Shown: positions 35,714-47,670 of the stretch, in pieces
Layout: each line of letters starts with the position of its first letter
Position numbering within the stretch: the first letter of the stretch is position 1
Source of the DNA: Verminephrobacter eiseniae EF01-2
GTDB taxonomy: Bacteria > Pseudomonadota > Gammaproteobacteria > Burkholderiales > Burkholderiaceae_C
Length of the DNA: 64,000 nt
Assembly: GCF_000015565.1 (NCBI RefSeq)
Contig: NC_008786.1
Span: forward strand, 2,046,001-2,110,000
Direction of reading: 5' to 3'
Translations under genes and position numbers: made by a program
Notes under the pieces: generated by a model
Database searches by the model: none
Told to the model about the DNA's origin: nothing
Seen by the model: only the letters and a program-made list of their open reading frames with translations

Positions 35714-37195
35714 TCAGCGCACGCCGGGGCGAGGGGTTGGACGGGGCACGGAGCGCAGAACCTGGCCGTTGCGCGCCCCGCAATGCGCGCCATGCTGCCA
35801 GGTCAGCGCGCCGTTGACGATCACCGCATCGATGCCGACGGCGGGCTGCGCCGGTGCTTCGTAGGTCGCGCTGTCGCGAACCGCCGCCGCGTCGAAGATC
35901 ACCAGATCGGCGCGCTGGCCCGGCTGCAGCGTGCCGCGTTCATGCAGGCCGAAGGTGCGGGCCGTAAGCCCGGTCATCTTCCACACCGCCGTCTCCAGCG
36001 GGAACAAACCGATGTCGCGGCTGTAATGCCCGAGCACCCGCGGGAACGTGCCCCACAGCCGCGGGTGCGGCTTGGCGCCGAAGGGGATGCCGTCGGAGCC
36101 GATCATGGTTTCGTCGAACGCAAGGATGCGCTGCACATCGCCCTCGTCCATCATGAAATAGATCGCGCTGCCCGGCTGCAGCCTGCGCGCCGCCTCTTGT
36201 CTCGACAGGCCCCACTCGGCCGCGATGTCTTTCAAGTCGCGCCCTGCGCATTCGGGGTGGGGCTGGCTCGATGCGATCAGCACGCGGCCTTCCATCATGC
36301 TGCGGTCGGTGCGGATCATCGTCGAGCCTGCCGTGTAGGGGTAGCAATCGAGCCCGATGCACTGGTGCTGCATGGCCTGCCCGATCAAGGCGAGCGTGGC
36401 GCTGCTCCTGCCGAAATTTTGCGGGTACTGCACCTTGTGGTGCGATACCACCACCGGAACATCCAGCGCGCGGCCGATGCGGAAAGTTTCTTCCAGCGAC
36501 TCGATCACATGGTCGCCCTCGTTGCGCATGTGCGTCGCGTACAGCGCCTTGTGCGCCGTGAGCGGGCGGGCCACTTCGATGATTTCTTCGGTCGTCGCCT
36601 TGGCCGCCGGCGGGTAGAAGGTGCCGGTGGACAGGCCGATGGCGCCGGCCTGCAGCGCCTGCTGGACATGCGCCTGCATCGCGGCGATCTCCTGCCCGTT
36701 CGCGGGCCGCTCCAGGTCGGACATGGCCACGGCGCGCAAGGTCGAATGCCCGACCATGGCCGCCACGTTCACCGACGAGGGCGCGGCGCGCAGCGCATCG
36801 AGGTAGGCCGCAAAGCAGGCAAAGCGCCCTTGCGCCGGCACATCGAGCAGGCCCAGCGGCATCGGCAAAGCCATGTCATCGCGCAGCGGCGCGGCGCTGA
36901 TGCCGCAATTGCCGGTGATCACCGTGGTCACGCCCTGCGAGACTTTGAACGGCATCTGCGGCTGCGACAGCAGCGCCTGGTCGTCGTGCGTGTGCGCGTC
37001 GATGAAGCCGGGCGCAACGATGCGGCCGCTCGCGTCCAACTGCTGCTCGGCGCTGTGCCCGGCAAGCCGCCCGATGGCGGCGATGCGCCCGTCCAGGATG
37101 CCCAGGTCGGCCGCAAAGCGCGGCGCCCTGGTGCCGTCGATCACGGTACCGCCGCGAATCAGCAGGTCGTAGTGGCAGGTTTTGTCGCTCATCAT
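35714..37195 (-). CDS. N-acyl-D-amino-acid deacylase (D-aminoacylase), amidohydrolase family
   Basis: 493 residues of the D-aminoacylase branch of amidohydrolases. The metal-binding GFIDAHTHDD is near residue 65, TVITGNCG near residue 92, the SHHK segment and YPYTAGSTM follow, and the catalytic aspartate is in IGSDGIPFG. The enzyme removes an acyl group or cleaves N-acyl bonds of D-amino acids. It is the last gene of an operon that imports peptides and encodes an MlrC-like peptidase, so it probably processes imported D-amino-acid-containing compounds. Start at 37195 or the adjacent ATG at 37192. Confidence 0.92.
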   Translation of the reverse strand: MMSDKTCHYDLLIRGGTVIDGTRAPRFAADLGILDGRIAAIGRLAGHSAEQQLDASGRIVAPGFIDAHTHDDQALLSQPQMPFKVSQGVTTVITGNCGISAAPLRDDMALPMPLGLLDVPAQGRFACFAAYLDALRAAPSSVNVAAMVGHSTLRAVAMSDLERPANGQEIAAMQAHVQQALQAGAIGLSTGTFYPPAAKATTEEIIEVARPLTAHKALYATHMRNEGDHVIESLEETFRIGRALDVPVVVSHHKVQYPQNFGRSSATLALIGQAMQHQCIGLDCYPYTAGSTMIRTDRSMMEGRVLIASSQPHPECAGRDLKDIAAEWGLSRQEAARRLQPGSAIYFMMDEGDVQRILAFDETMIGSDGIPFGAKPHPRLWGTFPRVLGHYSRDIGLFPLETAVWKMTGLTARTFGLHERGTLQPGQRADLVIFDAAAVRDSATYEAPAQPAVGIDAVIVNGALTWQHGAHCGARNGQVLRSVPRPTPRPGVR

Positions 37196-37216
37196 CGGGG
37201 TGCTTTCAACGGAAAT

Positions 37217-38208
37217 TCAACGGAAATGGCAGGCCACTTGGTGCTCGCCCCGGGTGGCCTGGGTCGTTGCTGGCCGGGTGCCCAGCGCGGGCACGGTCGT
37301 CGCGCAGATCGGCTGGGCGATCGGGCAGCGGGTGTGGAAGCGGCAACCGGCAGGCGGGTTGGCCGGGCTGGGCGGGTCGCCCTGGAGCAGCAGGCGGCGG
37401 GTGCGCAGATGCGGGTTGGGCACGGGCGCGGACGCTAGCAGGATCTCGGTGTAAGGATGCAGCGGCGCCGTGAACAATGGGTCGCGGTCGGCGATCTCGA
37501 CGATCTGCCCCAGGTACATCACTGCCACCCGGTGGCTGATATGGCGCACCACGGCCAGGTCGTGCGCCACGAAAAGGTAGGCGATGCCGAACTCGGCCTG
37601 CAAATCCATCAGCAGGTTCACCACCTGCGCCTGCACCGATACATCGAGCGCGGACACCGGTTCGTCGCAGACGATGAGCCGGGGGTTCAGCGCCAGCGCG
37701 CGCGCAATGCCCAGCCGCTGCCGCTGGCCGCCGGAGAATTCGTGCGGAAACTTCTTCACCGCTTCGGGGCGCAGGCCGACGCGCGCCAACAGCCATTGCA
37801 CGCGCTCGCGCTGCTCAGGCGCCGTGCCCGAGCCGAAATTGCGCAGCGGCTCGGCCACGATGGCGCCAGCCTTCAGGCGCGGATCGAGCGAAGCATACGG
37901 GTCCTGGAAGATGATCTGCATCTGGCGCCGGCGCAGCCGCATCTCGCGCGCAGACAGCGTCAGCAGTTCCTGGCCATCGAGTTGCACCGAGCCGGCGTCG
38001 GGCTCGATCAGCCGCAGCACCGCCTTGGCCGTCGTGGTTTTGCCGCAGCCGGACTCGCCGACCAGCGCCAGCGTCTCGCCGCGCGCCACCGAGAACGAGA
38101 CGCCATCGACCGCCTTGATCGCCGGCATGGCCGGGCGCAGCCAGCGCTGGGGCCGCAGGTAGTGCTTGCGCAGGTCGCGCACCTGGAGCAGCGGCGGCGG
38201 CTGGTTCG

Positions 38209-38212
<4 letters not shown>
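37217..38212 (-). CDS. Peptide ABC transporter ATP-binding protein (DppF/OppF-like)
   Basis: 331 residues. Walker [10 protein letters not shown], signature FSGGQRQR, Walker [13 protein letters not shown] and the C-terminal oligopeptide-type cysteine region [14 protein letters not shown]. Cytoplasmic ATPase pairing with the DppD-like protein. The ATG at 38212 overlaps the stop of the upstream gene (ATGA); the frame further upstream lies within the neighbour. Confidence 0.95.
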
Positions 38213-39261
<1,049 letters not shown>

Positions 39262-39292
39262 CGGGCGCTCACAGCCGGGTTCATGCCCAGGC

Positions 39293-40174
39293 TCACAGTT
39301 GCCGCGCCAGGCGCGGGTCGAGCGCGTCGCGCAGGCCGTCGCCGAGCAGGTTGATGGCCAGCACGGTCGCCGCCAGCAGCAGCCCCGGGTACAGGATGAT
39401 GTGGAATGCCAGCGCCACGAAATTGCGGCCTTCGGCCATCATGTTGCCCCAACTGGGCGTGTTCGTCGGCACGCCGACGCCGAGAAAGGAAAGCGCCGCC
39501 TCGGTCAGCACCGCAGCCGCCGCGACGAAGGTGGCCAGCACCATCAGCGGGGCGACGATGCCGGGCACGATATGGCGCGCCAGGATCATCGGCAGCCGCG
39601 TGCCTACCGCATGCGCGGCCTCGACGAACGGCTGCTCGCGCAGCGTCAGCGCCAGCGAGCGCACCAGCCGCACCACGCGGGGAATCTCGGGCACCGTGAT
39701 GGCGATGATCACCGTCGCCAGGCTGGCCTGCGTCACGGCCATCAACGCGATGGCCAGCAAGATGCCGGGGATGGCCATCAGCCCGTCCATCACGCGCATG
39801 ATGAAGCCGTCGGCCCAGCGCACGAAACCCGATGCCAGCCCGATCACGACGCCCAGGCCGGTGGCCAGCAACGCGACCGAGACGCCGACGATCAACGACA
39901 CCCGGGCGCCCCACACCGCGCGGCTGAACACGTCGCGGCCCAGCGCGTCGGTGCCGAACCAATGCCCGGCCGAGGGCGGCAGCATGCGGGCGAGCGGGTC
40001 GATGTCCTGCGGATCATGCGTGGCGATCCAGGGCGCTGCGGCGGCGATGATGGCCACCGCGATCAGCAACAGCGCGCCAATGATCAGCGTCGGGTGCTTG
40101 CGCACCCGGTGCCAGCGCGGCAGCGCGAAAAATGCCGGCGCTTGGGCTTCGGTCAGGGTTGCGGCAGGCGGCAT
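39293..40174 (-). CDS. Peptide ABC transporter permease (DppC/OppC-like)
   Basis: 293 residues with about six membrane helices. Typical DppC marks are [21 protein letters not shown] near residue 75 and the EAA-type coupling loop [22 protein letters not shown] near residue 190. Second permease subunit, ten bases after the DppB-like gene. Confidence 0.95.
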   Translation of the reverse strand: MPPAATLTEAQAPAFFALPRWHRVRKHPTLIIGALLLIAVAIIAAAAPWIATHDPQDIDPLARMLPPSAGHWFGTDALGRDVFSRAVWGARVSLIVGVSVALLATGLGVVIGLASGFVRWADGFIMRVMDGLMAIPGILLAIALMAVTQASLATVIIAITVPEIPRVVRLVRSLALTLREQPFVEAAHAVGTRLPMILARHIVPGIVAPLMVLATFVAAAAVLTEAALSFLGVGVPTNTPSWGNMMAEGRNFVALAFHIILYPGLLLAATVLAINLLGDGLRDALDPRLARQL

Positions 40175-40183
40175 GGAGTGGCC

Positions 40184-41119
40184 CTAATACTGGATGCGCG
40201 GGTCGAGGAAGCGGTAGCTCAAGTCGATCAGCAGGTTGATCAACACATAAACGCCAGCGGAGATCAGCAGCACGCTCTGGATCACGGGGTAGTCGTGGCG
40301 CTGCACGGAATCGACCACCAGCCGGCCGACACCGGCGATGGCGAACACGGTCTCGGTCACCACCACGCCGCCGATCAGCAGCGCGATGCCCATGCCCACG
40401 GTGGTGGCAATCGGAACGGCGGCGTTGTGCAGCGCCTGGAGCAGCACCGGCAGCACGCCCAGGCCCTTGGCCCGCGCGGTGCGGATGTAGTCTTCGTGCA
40501 GCGCTTCGAGCACGGTGGCGCGCGTCATGCGCGTCACCAAGGCGATGTACACCAGCGCCAGCGTGACACAGGGCAGGACCAGCGAACGCAGCCATGGCCC
40601 GGCGCCGTCGGCCAGCCGCGCATAGCCCTGCACCGGAAACCATGGCAGCCGGATGGCAAAGCCATACACCAGCAGATAGCCGACGAGAAACACCGGCACC
40701 GAAAAGGCCAGCACCGCAAACAGCATCACCAGCCGGTCGATCCAACTGCCGGCGCGATGCGCCGCGAGCGTGCCCAGCGGCAGCGCGACCAGCAGCGTGA
40801 GCGCCATCGTCAGCGCGGCGATCGACAGCGTCGGCTCCAGCCGCTGCGCCAGCAATTGCGTGACCGGCACCTGCGAGAAGATCGAAACGCCCAAATCGCC
40901 GGTGACGAGTTTGCCAAACCAGACCATGAACTGCTGCCACAGCGGCAGGTCCAGCCCGAGTGCCACGCGCAGTTTTTCGATGTCCTCGCCGGTGGCCAGG
41001 TCGCCGGCGATCAGCGCAGCCGGATCGCCTGGCGACAGATGGATCAGCAGGAACACCACCACGGCCACCACCGCCATCACCGGGAGCGCCGCGAGCAGGC
41101 GGCCAATCAGGTAGCTCAT
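40184..41119 (-). CDS. Peptide ABC transporter permease (DppB/OppB-like)
   Basis: 311 residues: N-terminal helix LLAALPVMAVVAVVVFLLIHLSPGDPA, as in DppB, and the coupling loop EALHEDYIRTARAKGLG near residue 190. Inner-membrane subunit paired with the DppC-like permease. Confidence 0.95.
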   Translation of the reverse strand: MSYLIGRLLAALPVMAVVAVVVFLLIHLSPGDPAALIAGDLATGEDIEKLRVALGLDLPLWQQFMVWFGKLVTGDLGVSIFSQVPVTQLLAQRLEPTLSIAALTMALTLLVALPLGTLAAHRAGSWIDRLVMLFAVLAFSVPVFLVGYLLVYGFAIRLPWFPVQGYARLADGAGPWLRSLVLPCVTLALVYIALVTRMTRATVLEALHEDYIRTARAKGLGVLPVLLQALHNAAVPIATTVGMGIALLIGGVVVTETVFAIAGVGRLVVDSVQRHDYPVIQSVLLISAGVYVLINLLIDLSYRFLDPRIQY

Positions 41120-41147
41120 GGCGATGCGCCCTGGCGCCTGGCGGCCG

Positions 41148-42731
41148 TCATTTGTCCAGCACCCAAAGATTCGGAATGCCGGCCCACAGTTTGTCTGTGC
41201 CCTTCAACTCCTTGCGCGCCACGGACGCCGCCTGGTACTGGCCCAGGCTGACATAGGGCACGGTTTCGTAGGCGCGGCGCTGGAAATCGTCGAGCAGTTG
41301 CCGGCGTCTGGCGGGCGCGGTTTCATACAGCCAGGCCGCGCGCAACGCATCGAGCCGCTGGTCGCAGGGCCAGCCCGGCAGCGTGTTGCCGCAAGCGGCG
41401 CTCAGATAGATGTTGGCGATCGGGCTATTGGCCGAGAACTCGTTGGCCACCGTGGCGTAGGCGCTCCAGCCGCCCGCGTCCGGCGCATTGCGCTTGGCGC
41501 GGCGCGCAGTGACCGAGGACCAGTCCATGCTCACCGGCTCGACGTTCAAACCAATGCTTTTCATGGTCTGCTGCATCACCAGCGCCAGCGCATTCAGGTA
41601 GGTCACGTCGCTGGGCACGAGCAGCAGCACCTTCTCGTTCTTGTAGCCGGCATCGCGCAGCATCTGCCTGGCCCGGGCCAGATCGGCCTTGCGGTAAGGC
41701 TCGGCGCCAGCGGCCGTTTCGTTCGGACTGCCGCAAATGAAATAGGTCGCGCAATGGGCCATGCGCATGTTCGGCGGGTAGCCGATGGCCGCCATGAAGC
41801 GCTCCTGGTCCACCGCCTGCAACACCGCCTGCCGCACCTTGGGATTGTCGAAAGGCGGGTGCAAGTGGTTCATCACCAACTGCCCCTGGTACGCGCCGGA
41901 CGACTGCAGGTTCATGCCGGGGTCGGTTTGCATCGACGCGATGAAGTCGGCCGGCAAACTCTCGATGAAATCCACCTCGCCCCTTCGGAGCGCGGCGACG
42001 GCGCTGTTGCTGTCCGGCAGGTACAGCCACTCGATGCGGTCGAAATGCGCCTGCTTGCTGCCGGCCAACCCGCTGGGCGGCTCCTTGCGCGGCACATAGC
42101 CGGGATTGCGCACGAACACGGTTTTGTTGCCCGGCACCCACTCGTCGCGCTTGAACAGATACGGGCCGGAGCCAACGACCTCGGACAGCGGCGCGGTGGT
42201 CGGCCGTTGCGCCAGGCGCTGCGGCAGGACCACCAGCGCAAACGAAGAAGGCTTGGACAGCGCATCGAGCACCATCTCGAAAGGCCGCTTCAAGCTGAGC
42301 CTGAAGGTCGCAGCGTCGATGCCCGCCCACTGCGCGCCGGCATTCTTCAGCGCCGCGCCGAACGGATCGCGCATGGCCCAGCGCTCGATGGAAGCGACCG
42401 CGTCGGCTGCGGTCACGTCCTTGCCGTCAGAGAACTTCAGGCCCGGGCGCAAAACGAAGGTCCAGGCCAGGCCATCCTGGGACCTGGTGTAGCTATCGAC
42501 CATCTGCGGCTGCGGCTTGCCGTTGCCGTCCAGCGCAAACAAGGTGTCATACACCATGTAGCCGAAGTTGCGCGAGATGTATGCGGTGGTGAAACCCGGG
42601 TCGAGGATCTTCAGATCGGCATGTGGGACGAAGCGCAGCGTCTTGGTTTGGGCCTGCGCGGGCGCCGGGACGAGCGCGGCGGCCGTGGCGGCAAGCAATG
42701 CAGCGGCGCAGGCAAAGTGGTTCAGGCGCAT
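41148..42731 (-). CDS. Peptide ABC transporter substrate-binding protein (family 5)
   Basis: 527 residues with a Sec-type signal ending AQAQT (about residue 28), so periplasmic. Family-5 (DppA/OppA) features: LKILDPGFTTAYISRNFGYMVYDTLFALD and LKFSDGKDVTAADAVASIERW. ATG at 42731 with no strong ribosome site; another ATG 24 bases upstream is possible. Peptide or opine-like ligand expected; its partners downstream and MlrC upstream argue for an unusual peptide. Confidence 0.93.
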   Translation of the reverse strand: MRLNHFACAAALLAATAAALVPAPAQAQTKTLRFVPHADLKILDPGFTTAYISRNFGYMVYDTLFALDGNGKPQPQMVDSYTRSQDGLAWTFVLRPGLKFSDGKDVTAADAVASIERWAMRDPFGAALKNAGAQWAGIDAATFRLSLKRPFEMVLDALSKPSSFALVVLPQRLAQRPTTAPLSEVVGSGPYLFKRDEWVPGNKTVFVRNPGYVPRKEPPSGLAGSKQAHFDRIEWLYLPDSNSAVAALRRGEVDFIESLPADFIASMQTDPGMNLQSSGAYQGQLVMNHLHPPFDNPKVRQAVLQAVDQERFMAAIGYPPNMRMAHCATYFICGSPNETAAGAEPYRKADLARARQMLRDAGYKNEKVLLLVPSDVTYLNALALVMQQTMKSIGLNVEPVSMDWSSVTARRAKRNAPDAGGWSAYATVANEFSANSPIANIYLSAACGNTLPGWPCDQRLDALRAAWLYETAPARRRQLLDDFQRRAYETVPYVSLGQYQAASVARKELKGTDKLWAGIPNLWVLDK

Positions 42732-42757
42732 GGTTTCCCGGCTCCCTGGCGTCAAAC

Positions 42758-42790
42758 GGTCATCAGAAGATCATCAGAAGGTCATCAGAA
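42758..42790. repeat. Three tandem 11-base repeats over the mlrC-type stop codon
   Basis: GGTCATCAGAA, GATCATCAGAA and GGTCATCAGAA in a row. The array holds the stop codon of the MlrC-like gene (42774-42776) and the start of the spacer to the binding-protein gene. Each unit supplies a TGA in the minus-strand reading at the same phase offset, so unit gain or loss would shift the C-terminus. Confidence 0.85.
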
Positions 42791-44249
42791 GCGGCGTGGC
42801 GACGGCGTCGATCGGCCAACGCGGGCGGCGGATCCTGGTGTATCGCAGCGCAGACATATGCTGCGCTGCGACACCGGGGGCGTCGACATAAATCACCTCG
42901 GCGGCGATTTTGGCGAACGACGCATAAAAATGCTGGGCCGATTTGACGACCACCATCGCCTTGCTGCCGAGCACGCAACCGAGTTGCGTGAACAGGTCGG
43001 TGTCGATCGCCTGGTGGCGTATCGAGCACAGCACGATCTCCAGGCCTTCGGCCTCCACCAGCGCGCAATCGCCCATGTTGGCGGGCGCGCCCGCCAGACC
43101 CGTCATCACCATGTCGGGCCTGAGCGCCCGCACCCGGCACAGCAGGTCCAGAGGCTGGCCGGACAGCGGGCCGATCTTGCCGCCGATGCGCAGCGCAAGC
43201 TGCGCGCCGGCACCGGCGTCGAACGCGATGCGGGCCGCGACCGGGTCCCATATCGGGCCGATGGCCACATTGCGGATGCCGCGCTCGATGAGCCGCCGCG
43301 CAATGAAAGTGGAATCGCCAGGGGCGCCGCTGCCCGGGTTGTCGGCGGGATCGGCGAGCACGACCGGGCCGCGGCCGCAGGCCCGCAATGCTTCGTCGAG
43401 CGCCTCATCGACCGGCGGACGACGCACCGCCAATTGCTCGCGCATGGCGATCATTTCCTCGGCCAGTTGCAGCGCCAGCGACTGCGCCTTGGCGGCATCG
43501 CCGTCCGTGTAGACCAGCACCTTGCAGCCCATTTCGGGCACATCGCCATGCGCGAAGCCCTGGCCGATGGAGATGGACAGCACACCGTCGCAACCCTCCA
43601 GCGCGATCACCTTGTCGATGAAGCCGCGCGCCGGCTGCCTGGTCGTATGCATCGGCACCACCATCCGGCAATCGACCAGCGCCGCCTCGGGCCGGATGCG
43701 TCCCGACGCGCAGGCCTCGCACAGGGCCAGCAATTCGCGGGCCCGTGGCATCACGTCGGTGTGCGGGTATTCCTTCATCGAGACCAGCAGGTCGGCGTGC
43801 CGCACCATCGCCGGCGTCAGATGCATATGCGGGTCCAACTCGGCGCCCACCACGGTCTTGGCGCCCACCAGCGCGCGCACCCGCTCCAGCAAGTCGCCTT
43901 CGCAATCGTCGTAGCCCTCGGCCACCATCGCGCCATGCAGGCCCAGCAGCACCATATCCAGCGGCAACGCGGCCTGCAGGTCGCGCAGCAACTCCGCGCG
44001 CAAACCCTCGTAGGCTGCGCGCGTGACGGTGCCGCCGGGCTGAGCGCTGGCCACCATGCCCTCGATCAGCGTCCAGCCCTTGGCGGCAGCCACTTCGCGC
44101 GCGGCGCACAACGGCCCGGAAAAGAGGGTCAATTGCTGCGGGTGCCGACCCGCCGGAAAGTAGCTGCGCTCCTTGAAACTGGCGATGCTGGTCGGCTGCG
44201 GCGCAAAAGTGTTGGTTTCGGTGGCCAGAGAGGCGCTGAATACACGCAT
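42774..44249 (-). CDS. MlrC-like M81-family metallopeptidase
   Basis: 491 residues related to MlrC, the microcystinase C of microcystin degradation, and to many uncharacterised M81 proteins. Family segments: ATETNTFAPQPT near the N-terminus, LLGLHGAMVAEGYDDCEGDLLERVR near residue 100, ELDPHMHLTPAMV, and ADNPGSGAPGDSTF near residue 290, which carry the presumed metal ligands. It starts an operon with a full peptide importer and D-aminoacylase, suggesting hydrolysis of imported modified or D-residue peptides. Actual microcystin use is not implied: mlrA and mlrB are absent. Confidence 0.88.
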   Translation of the reverse strand: MRVFSASLATETNTFAPQPTSIASFKERSYFPAGRHPQQLTLFSGPLCAAREVAAAKGWTLIEGMVASAQPGGTVTRAAYEGLRAELLRDLQAALPLDMVLLGLHGAMVAEGYDDCEGDLLERVRALVGAKTVVGAELDPHMHLTPAMVRHADLLVSMKEYPHTDVMPRARELLALCEACASGRIRPEAALVDCRMVVPMHTTRQPARGFIDKVIALEGCDGVLSISIGQGFAHGDVPEMGCKVLVYTDGDAAKAQSLALQLAEEMIAMREQLAVRRPPVDEALDEALRACGRGPVVLADPADNPGSGAPGDSTFIARRLIERGIRNVAIGPIWDPVAARIAFDAGAGAQLALRIGGKIGPLSGQPLDLLCRVRALRPDMVMTGLAGAPANMGDCALVEAEGLEIVLCSIRHQAIDTDLFTQLGCVLGSKAMVVVKSAQHFYASFAKIAAEVIYVDAPGVAAQHMSALRYTRIRRPRWPIDAVATPLLMTF

Positions 44250-45069
44250 GATGAAACCCCGATGGAGTGCCGTGGGTCATGGGCAGATTTGTGGGCGGAT
44301 CGCCGGAGCCGGATGCACCATGTCACGGTCTGTGCCACGCAAGCCGGAGCGTGCGCGCCTGCGGCCACGAGCAACCGGGGCAGGTATCGTGTCTGCGCCA
44401 TCCTGGCACAAACCCGGGCGCAGCGGCCTGCGACGCAGACATGAGACCGGGCATTGGCAATCGGCTTGCATGTCGATCCTTGAATCCACGCCCGCTGATC
44501 CCGATTCGCCAGACCAAATGCCGGATGCGTGGAGATGATGAATGTCGAGACCTGATCCGTGCGGCGCACCTGCCGTTGCACCCGTTGCACCATTGGCCTG
44601 CCGCTGCACATCCGGCAACACCATATTCCCATTCTTGCAATGTTGCAAGGCTGCCGGCTGCCGTGCAGGAATCGTCCATTTGAATTTCACCCCATGGCCC
44701 CATGGCCCCATTGCAAGCGCTTGGCAATAGCCAAACCGCCCGGCATGAAGCCCGGGGGGTGATCCCGGTTATCGGGCGACTGTGTCGAAAATCAAGCCAG
44801 ACGAAGCCTCGCAGCAAACGGTGTGCGGGTTTGCGGCTGCCGACGAAGGCCGGCAACGCCGCATTGGCCATCGCGCTGCGCTGGCAGCCGCCGCTGCGGC
44901 GCCGATCGGGCAGGGCCGCAAACAGGGCCCGCATCTGCCCGGCAAGACCCGCCGCACCCAGTGGTTCAGCCGGGCTTCGGATGGGGCAGGCGATCGCAAC
45001 CCTTCCTTTTCTTTTTTCACGGCGAAAACTTCGCATCGTCGACGGTGTGGTCAAATCGGGAGCGGCTGA

Positions 45070-45130
45070 CCCGCAAGGCCGGATACAGCGCAGCCGCCGG
45101 TTTCTTCGCCGCACGATCAGGATTTTTACT
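45070..45130. repeat. Direct repeat, copy 1 (partner at 45437)
   Basis: Begins with CCCGCAAGGCCGGATACAG, identical for 19 bases to 45437-45455, followed by shared CAGCCG, TTCTTC and CACGA blocks. 367 bases separate the copies. Copy 2 leads directly to the Liv binding-protein gene; copy 1 leads to nothing recognisable. Confidence 0.65.
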
Positions 45131-45436
45131 TGTAGTCGGCGGGCGGCCATGCAAGACTATCGGCGGGGCTGCCAAAGCGCTGGGCTGCAAGCGGTGTCGA
45201 GCACAGACAGCCACATATCAACCCACACTGAAGGAAAGGATATGGCAAGCCTTTGAAGGCTGGCAGGCAGCAAGCATCGTGATGTGAAGTGAAGCAGTCG
45301 GACCGGGACGGGCCAGACCTGAATCGGCGCATGGACTTGGAAACAGTCCACCCGTCGGAACGGGGCCGGAATCAGGCGCTCGTCAGCCGACGGTATCGGG
45401 GCCGGCGGGCGATTGCGGAAAAACCAAGGCCGTCCG

Positions 45437-45497
45437 CCCGCAAGGCCGGATACAGGGTCGCAGCCGACTTCTTCACGACACGACGCGGGTCTTGCCC
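45437..45497. repeat. Direct repeat, copy 2 (leader of the Liv binding-protein gene)
   Basis: Partner of the repeat at 45070. It ends about 30 bases before the ATG at 45526 and probably belongs to the untranslated leader. Confidence 0.65.
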
Positions 45498-45525
45498 ACC
45501 GCCGGGAGGCATCCATACGAGCACC

Positions 45526-46644
45526 ATGCAATCATCCATTCGCATCCATTCGATCGCGGCCGCATCCATGCTTGCCATCTTCGGCTTGTCGGCGCAGGCG
45601 CAGACCGTCCAGATCGCCATCGCCGGCCCCATGAGCGGCTCCGTGGCCCAGTACGGGGATATGGTCAAAGCCGGCGTGCTGACGGCCATCGAGCAGATCA
45701 ACGCCGCTGGCGCCGCCGGCGGCCACAAACTGGAGGCGGTCATGATGGACGACGCCTGCGAGCCCAAGCAGGCCGTGGCGGTGGCCAACAAGATCGTCAG
45801 CCAGCGCATCAAGTACGTGATCGGCCATATGTGCTCGGGATCGACGATCCCCGCGTCGGACATCTATGAGAACGAGGGCATCGTGATGGTGACGCCGTCG
45901 GCCACGGTGCCCCAGATCACCGAGGGCAAGAAGCGCAAGTTCATCTTCCGCACCACGGGCCGCGACGACCAGCAGGGGCCGGTGGCGGCCCGGCACATCA
46001 TCGCCAAAGTCCAGCCCGGGAAGGTTGCCGTGCTGCACGACAAGCAGTCCTATGGCCAGGGCCTGGCCACCTCGGTGAAGAAGGTCCTGGATGAGGCCAA
46101 GGTTCCGGTGGTCCTGTTCGAGGGCGTCAACGCGGGCGACAGCGACTATTCGGCGGTCATCACCAAGATCAAAGCGCAGGGCGCGGACTTCGTCTACTTC
46201 GGCGGCTACCACCCCGAGATGGGCCTGCTGCTGCGCCAGGCGCGCGAGCAGGGTGTGAAGGCGACCTTCATGGGCCCCGAAGGGGTGGGCAACAAGGATG
46301 TGACGGCAATCGCCGGGCCGGCCTCCGAAGGGATGCTCGTGACACTGCCTGCGGACTTCTCGGAAGACCCGGCCAACGCCGCGCTCGTCAAAGCCTTTGC
46401 CGACAAGAAGCGCGACATCAACGGCCCGTTCCAGTTGCCCGCATACGCAGCCGTGAAGATCATCGCCGACGCCATGGCGGGAACCAAGAGCGCCGACCCG
46501 GCCAAGGTCGCGGCCTACATGCACCAGAACGCCTTCCAGACCCCGATCGGCAAGGTCGAGTACGACGCGCAGGGCGACCTGAAGTCGTTCAAGTTCGTGG
46601 TCTTCACCTGGCACAAGGACGCCACCAAGACGGCCGTCCATTGA
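45526..46644 (+). CDS. Branched-chain amino-acid-type ABC transporter substrate-binding protein
   Basis: 372 residues: signal peptide (ending SAQAQT near residue 26) and the Liv-type periplasmic-binding fold (TVQIAIAGPMSGSVAQYGDMVKAGV, HMCSGSTIPASDIYENEGIVMVTPSAT, GKVAVLHDKQSYGQGL, ADFVYFGGYHPEMGLLLRQA). Binds leucine/isoleucine/valine or a related amino acid. A terminator-like hairpin separates it from livH, which would allow more binding protein than permease. Confidence 0.95.
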   Translation: MQSSIRIHSIAAASMLAIFGLSAQAQTVQIAIAGPMSGSVAQYGDMVKAGVLTAIEQINAAGAAGGHKLEAVMMDDACEPKQAVAVANKIVSQRIKYVIGHMCSGSTIPASDIYENEGIVMVTPSATVPQITEGKKRKFIFRTTGRDDQQGPVAARHIIAKVQPGKVAVLHDKQSYGQGLATSVKKVLDEAKVPVVLFEGVNAGDSDYSAVITKIKAQGADFVYFGGYHPEMGLLLRQAREQGVKATFMGPEGVGNKDVTAIAGPASEGMLVTLPADFSEDPANAALVKAFADKKRDINGPFQLPAYAAVKIIADAMAGTKSADPAKVAAYMHQNAFQTPIGKVEYDAQGDLKSFKFVVFTWHKDATKTAVH

Positions 46645-46661
46645 TCTCGCGCCTTTTCCGC

Positions 46662-46695
46662 AACGCCCCGTTTCTCATCCGATGAGCGGGGCGTT
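46662..46695 (+). terminator. Hairpin between binding-protein gene and livH
   Basis: AACGCCCCG (46662-46670) pairs with CGGGGCGTT (46687-46695), with an inner CTCATC/GATGAG stem, 17 bases after the stop. Strong, GC-rich and followed by GTTTC-type sequence rather than a long T-run: a partial terminator or mRNA-stabilising element. Confidence 0.65.
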
Positions 46696-46743
46696 TCAGT
46701 ATCGGGCTTACCCATCGGGCTTGCCCGCCGGCAGGCTTTGCGC

Positions 46744-47669
<926 letters not shown>

Positions 47670-47670
<1 letters not shown>

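Larger units (their letters stand above)
44250..45525. other. Long gene-free region between the peptide and Liv operons
   Basis: 1.28 kb without a supported gene. Frames on both strands lack family similarity and ribosome sites. It contains a tandem CCATGGCC near 44,694-44,708 and a direct repeat (CCCGCAAGGCCGGATACAG at 45070 and 45437, with weaker similarity for 60-90 bases beyond), the second copy ending just before the Liv binding-protein gene. The first copy may be the 5' flank of a lost paralogous gene. Confidence 0.55.

Noticed and set aside
41118..44444. 1108-codon open frame on + across the MlrC and peptide-importer genes
   Set aside because: It is antisense to two well-recognised genes; long antisense frames are expected in high-GC codon use, and its translation is low-complexity His/Arg/Gly-rich without any family pattern.
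44323..45150. 275-codon minus-strand frame in the gene-free region
   Set aside because: No ribosome site, unusual composition (Cys/Arg/Trp-rich) and no recognisable domain.
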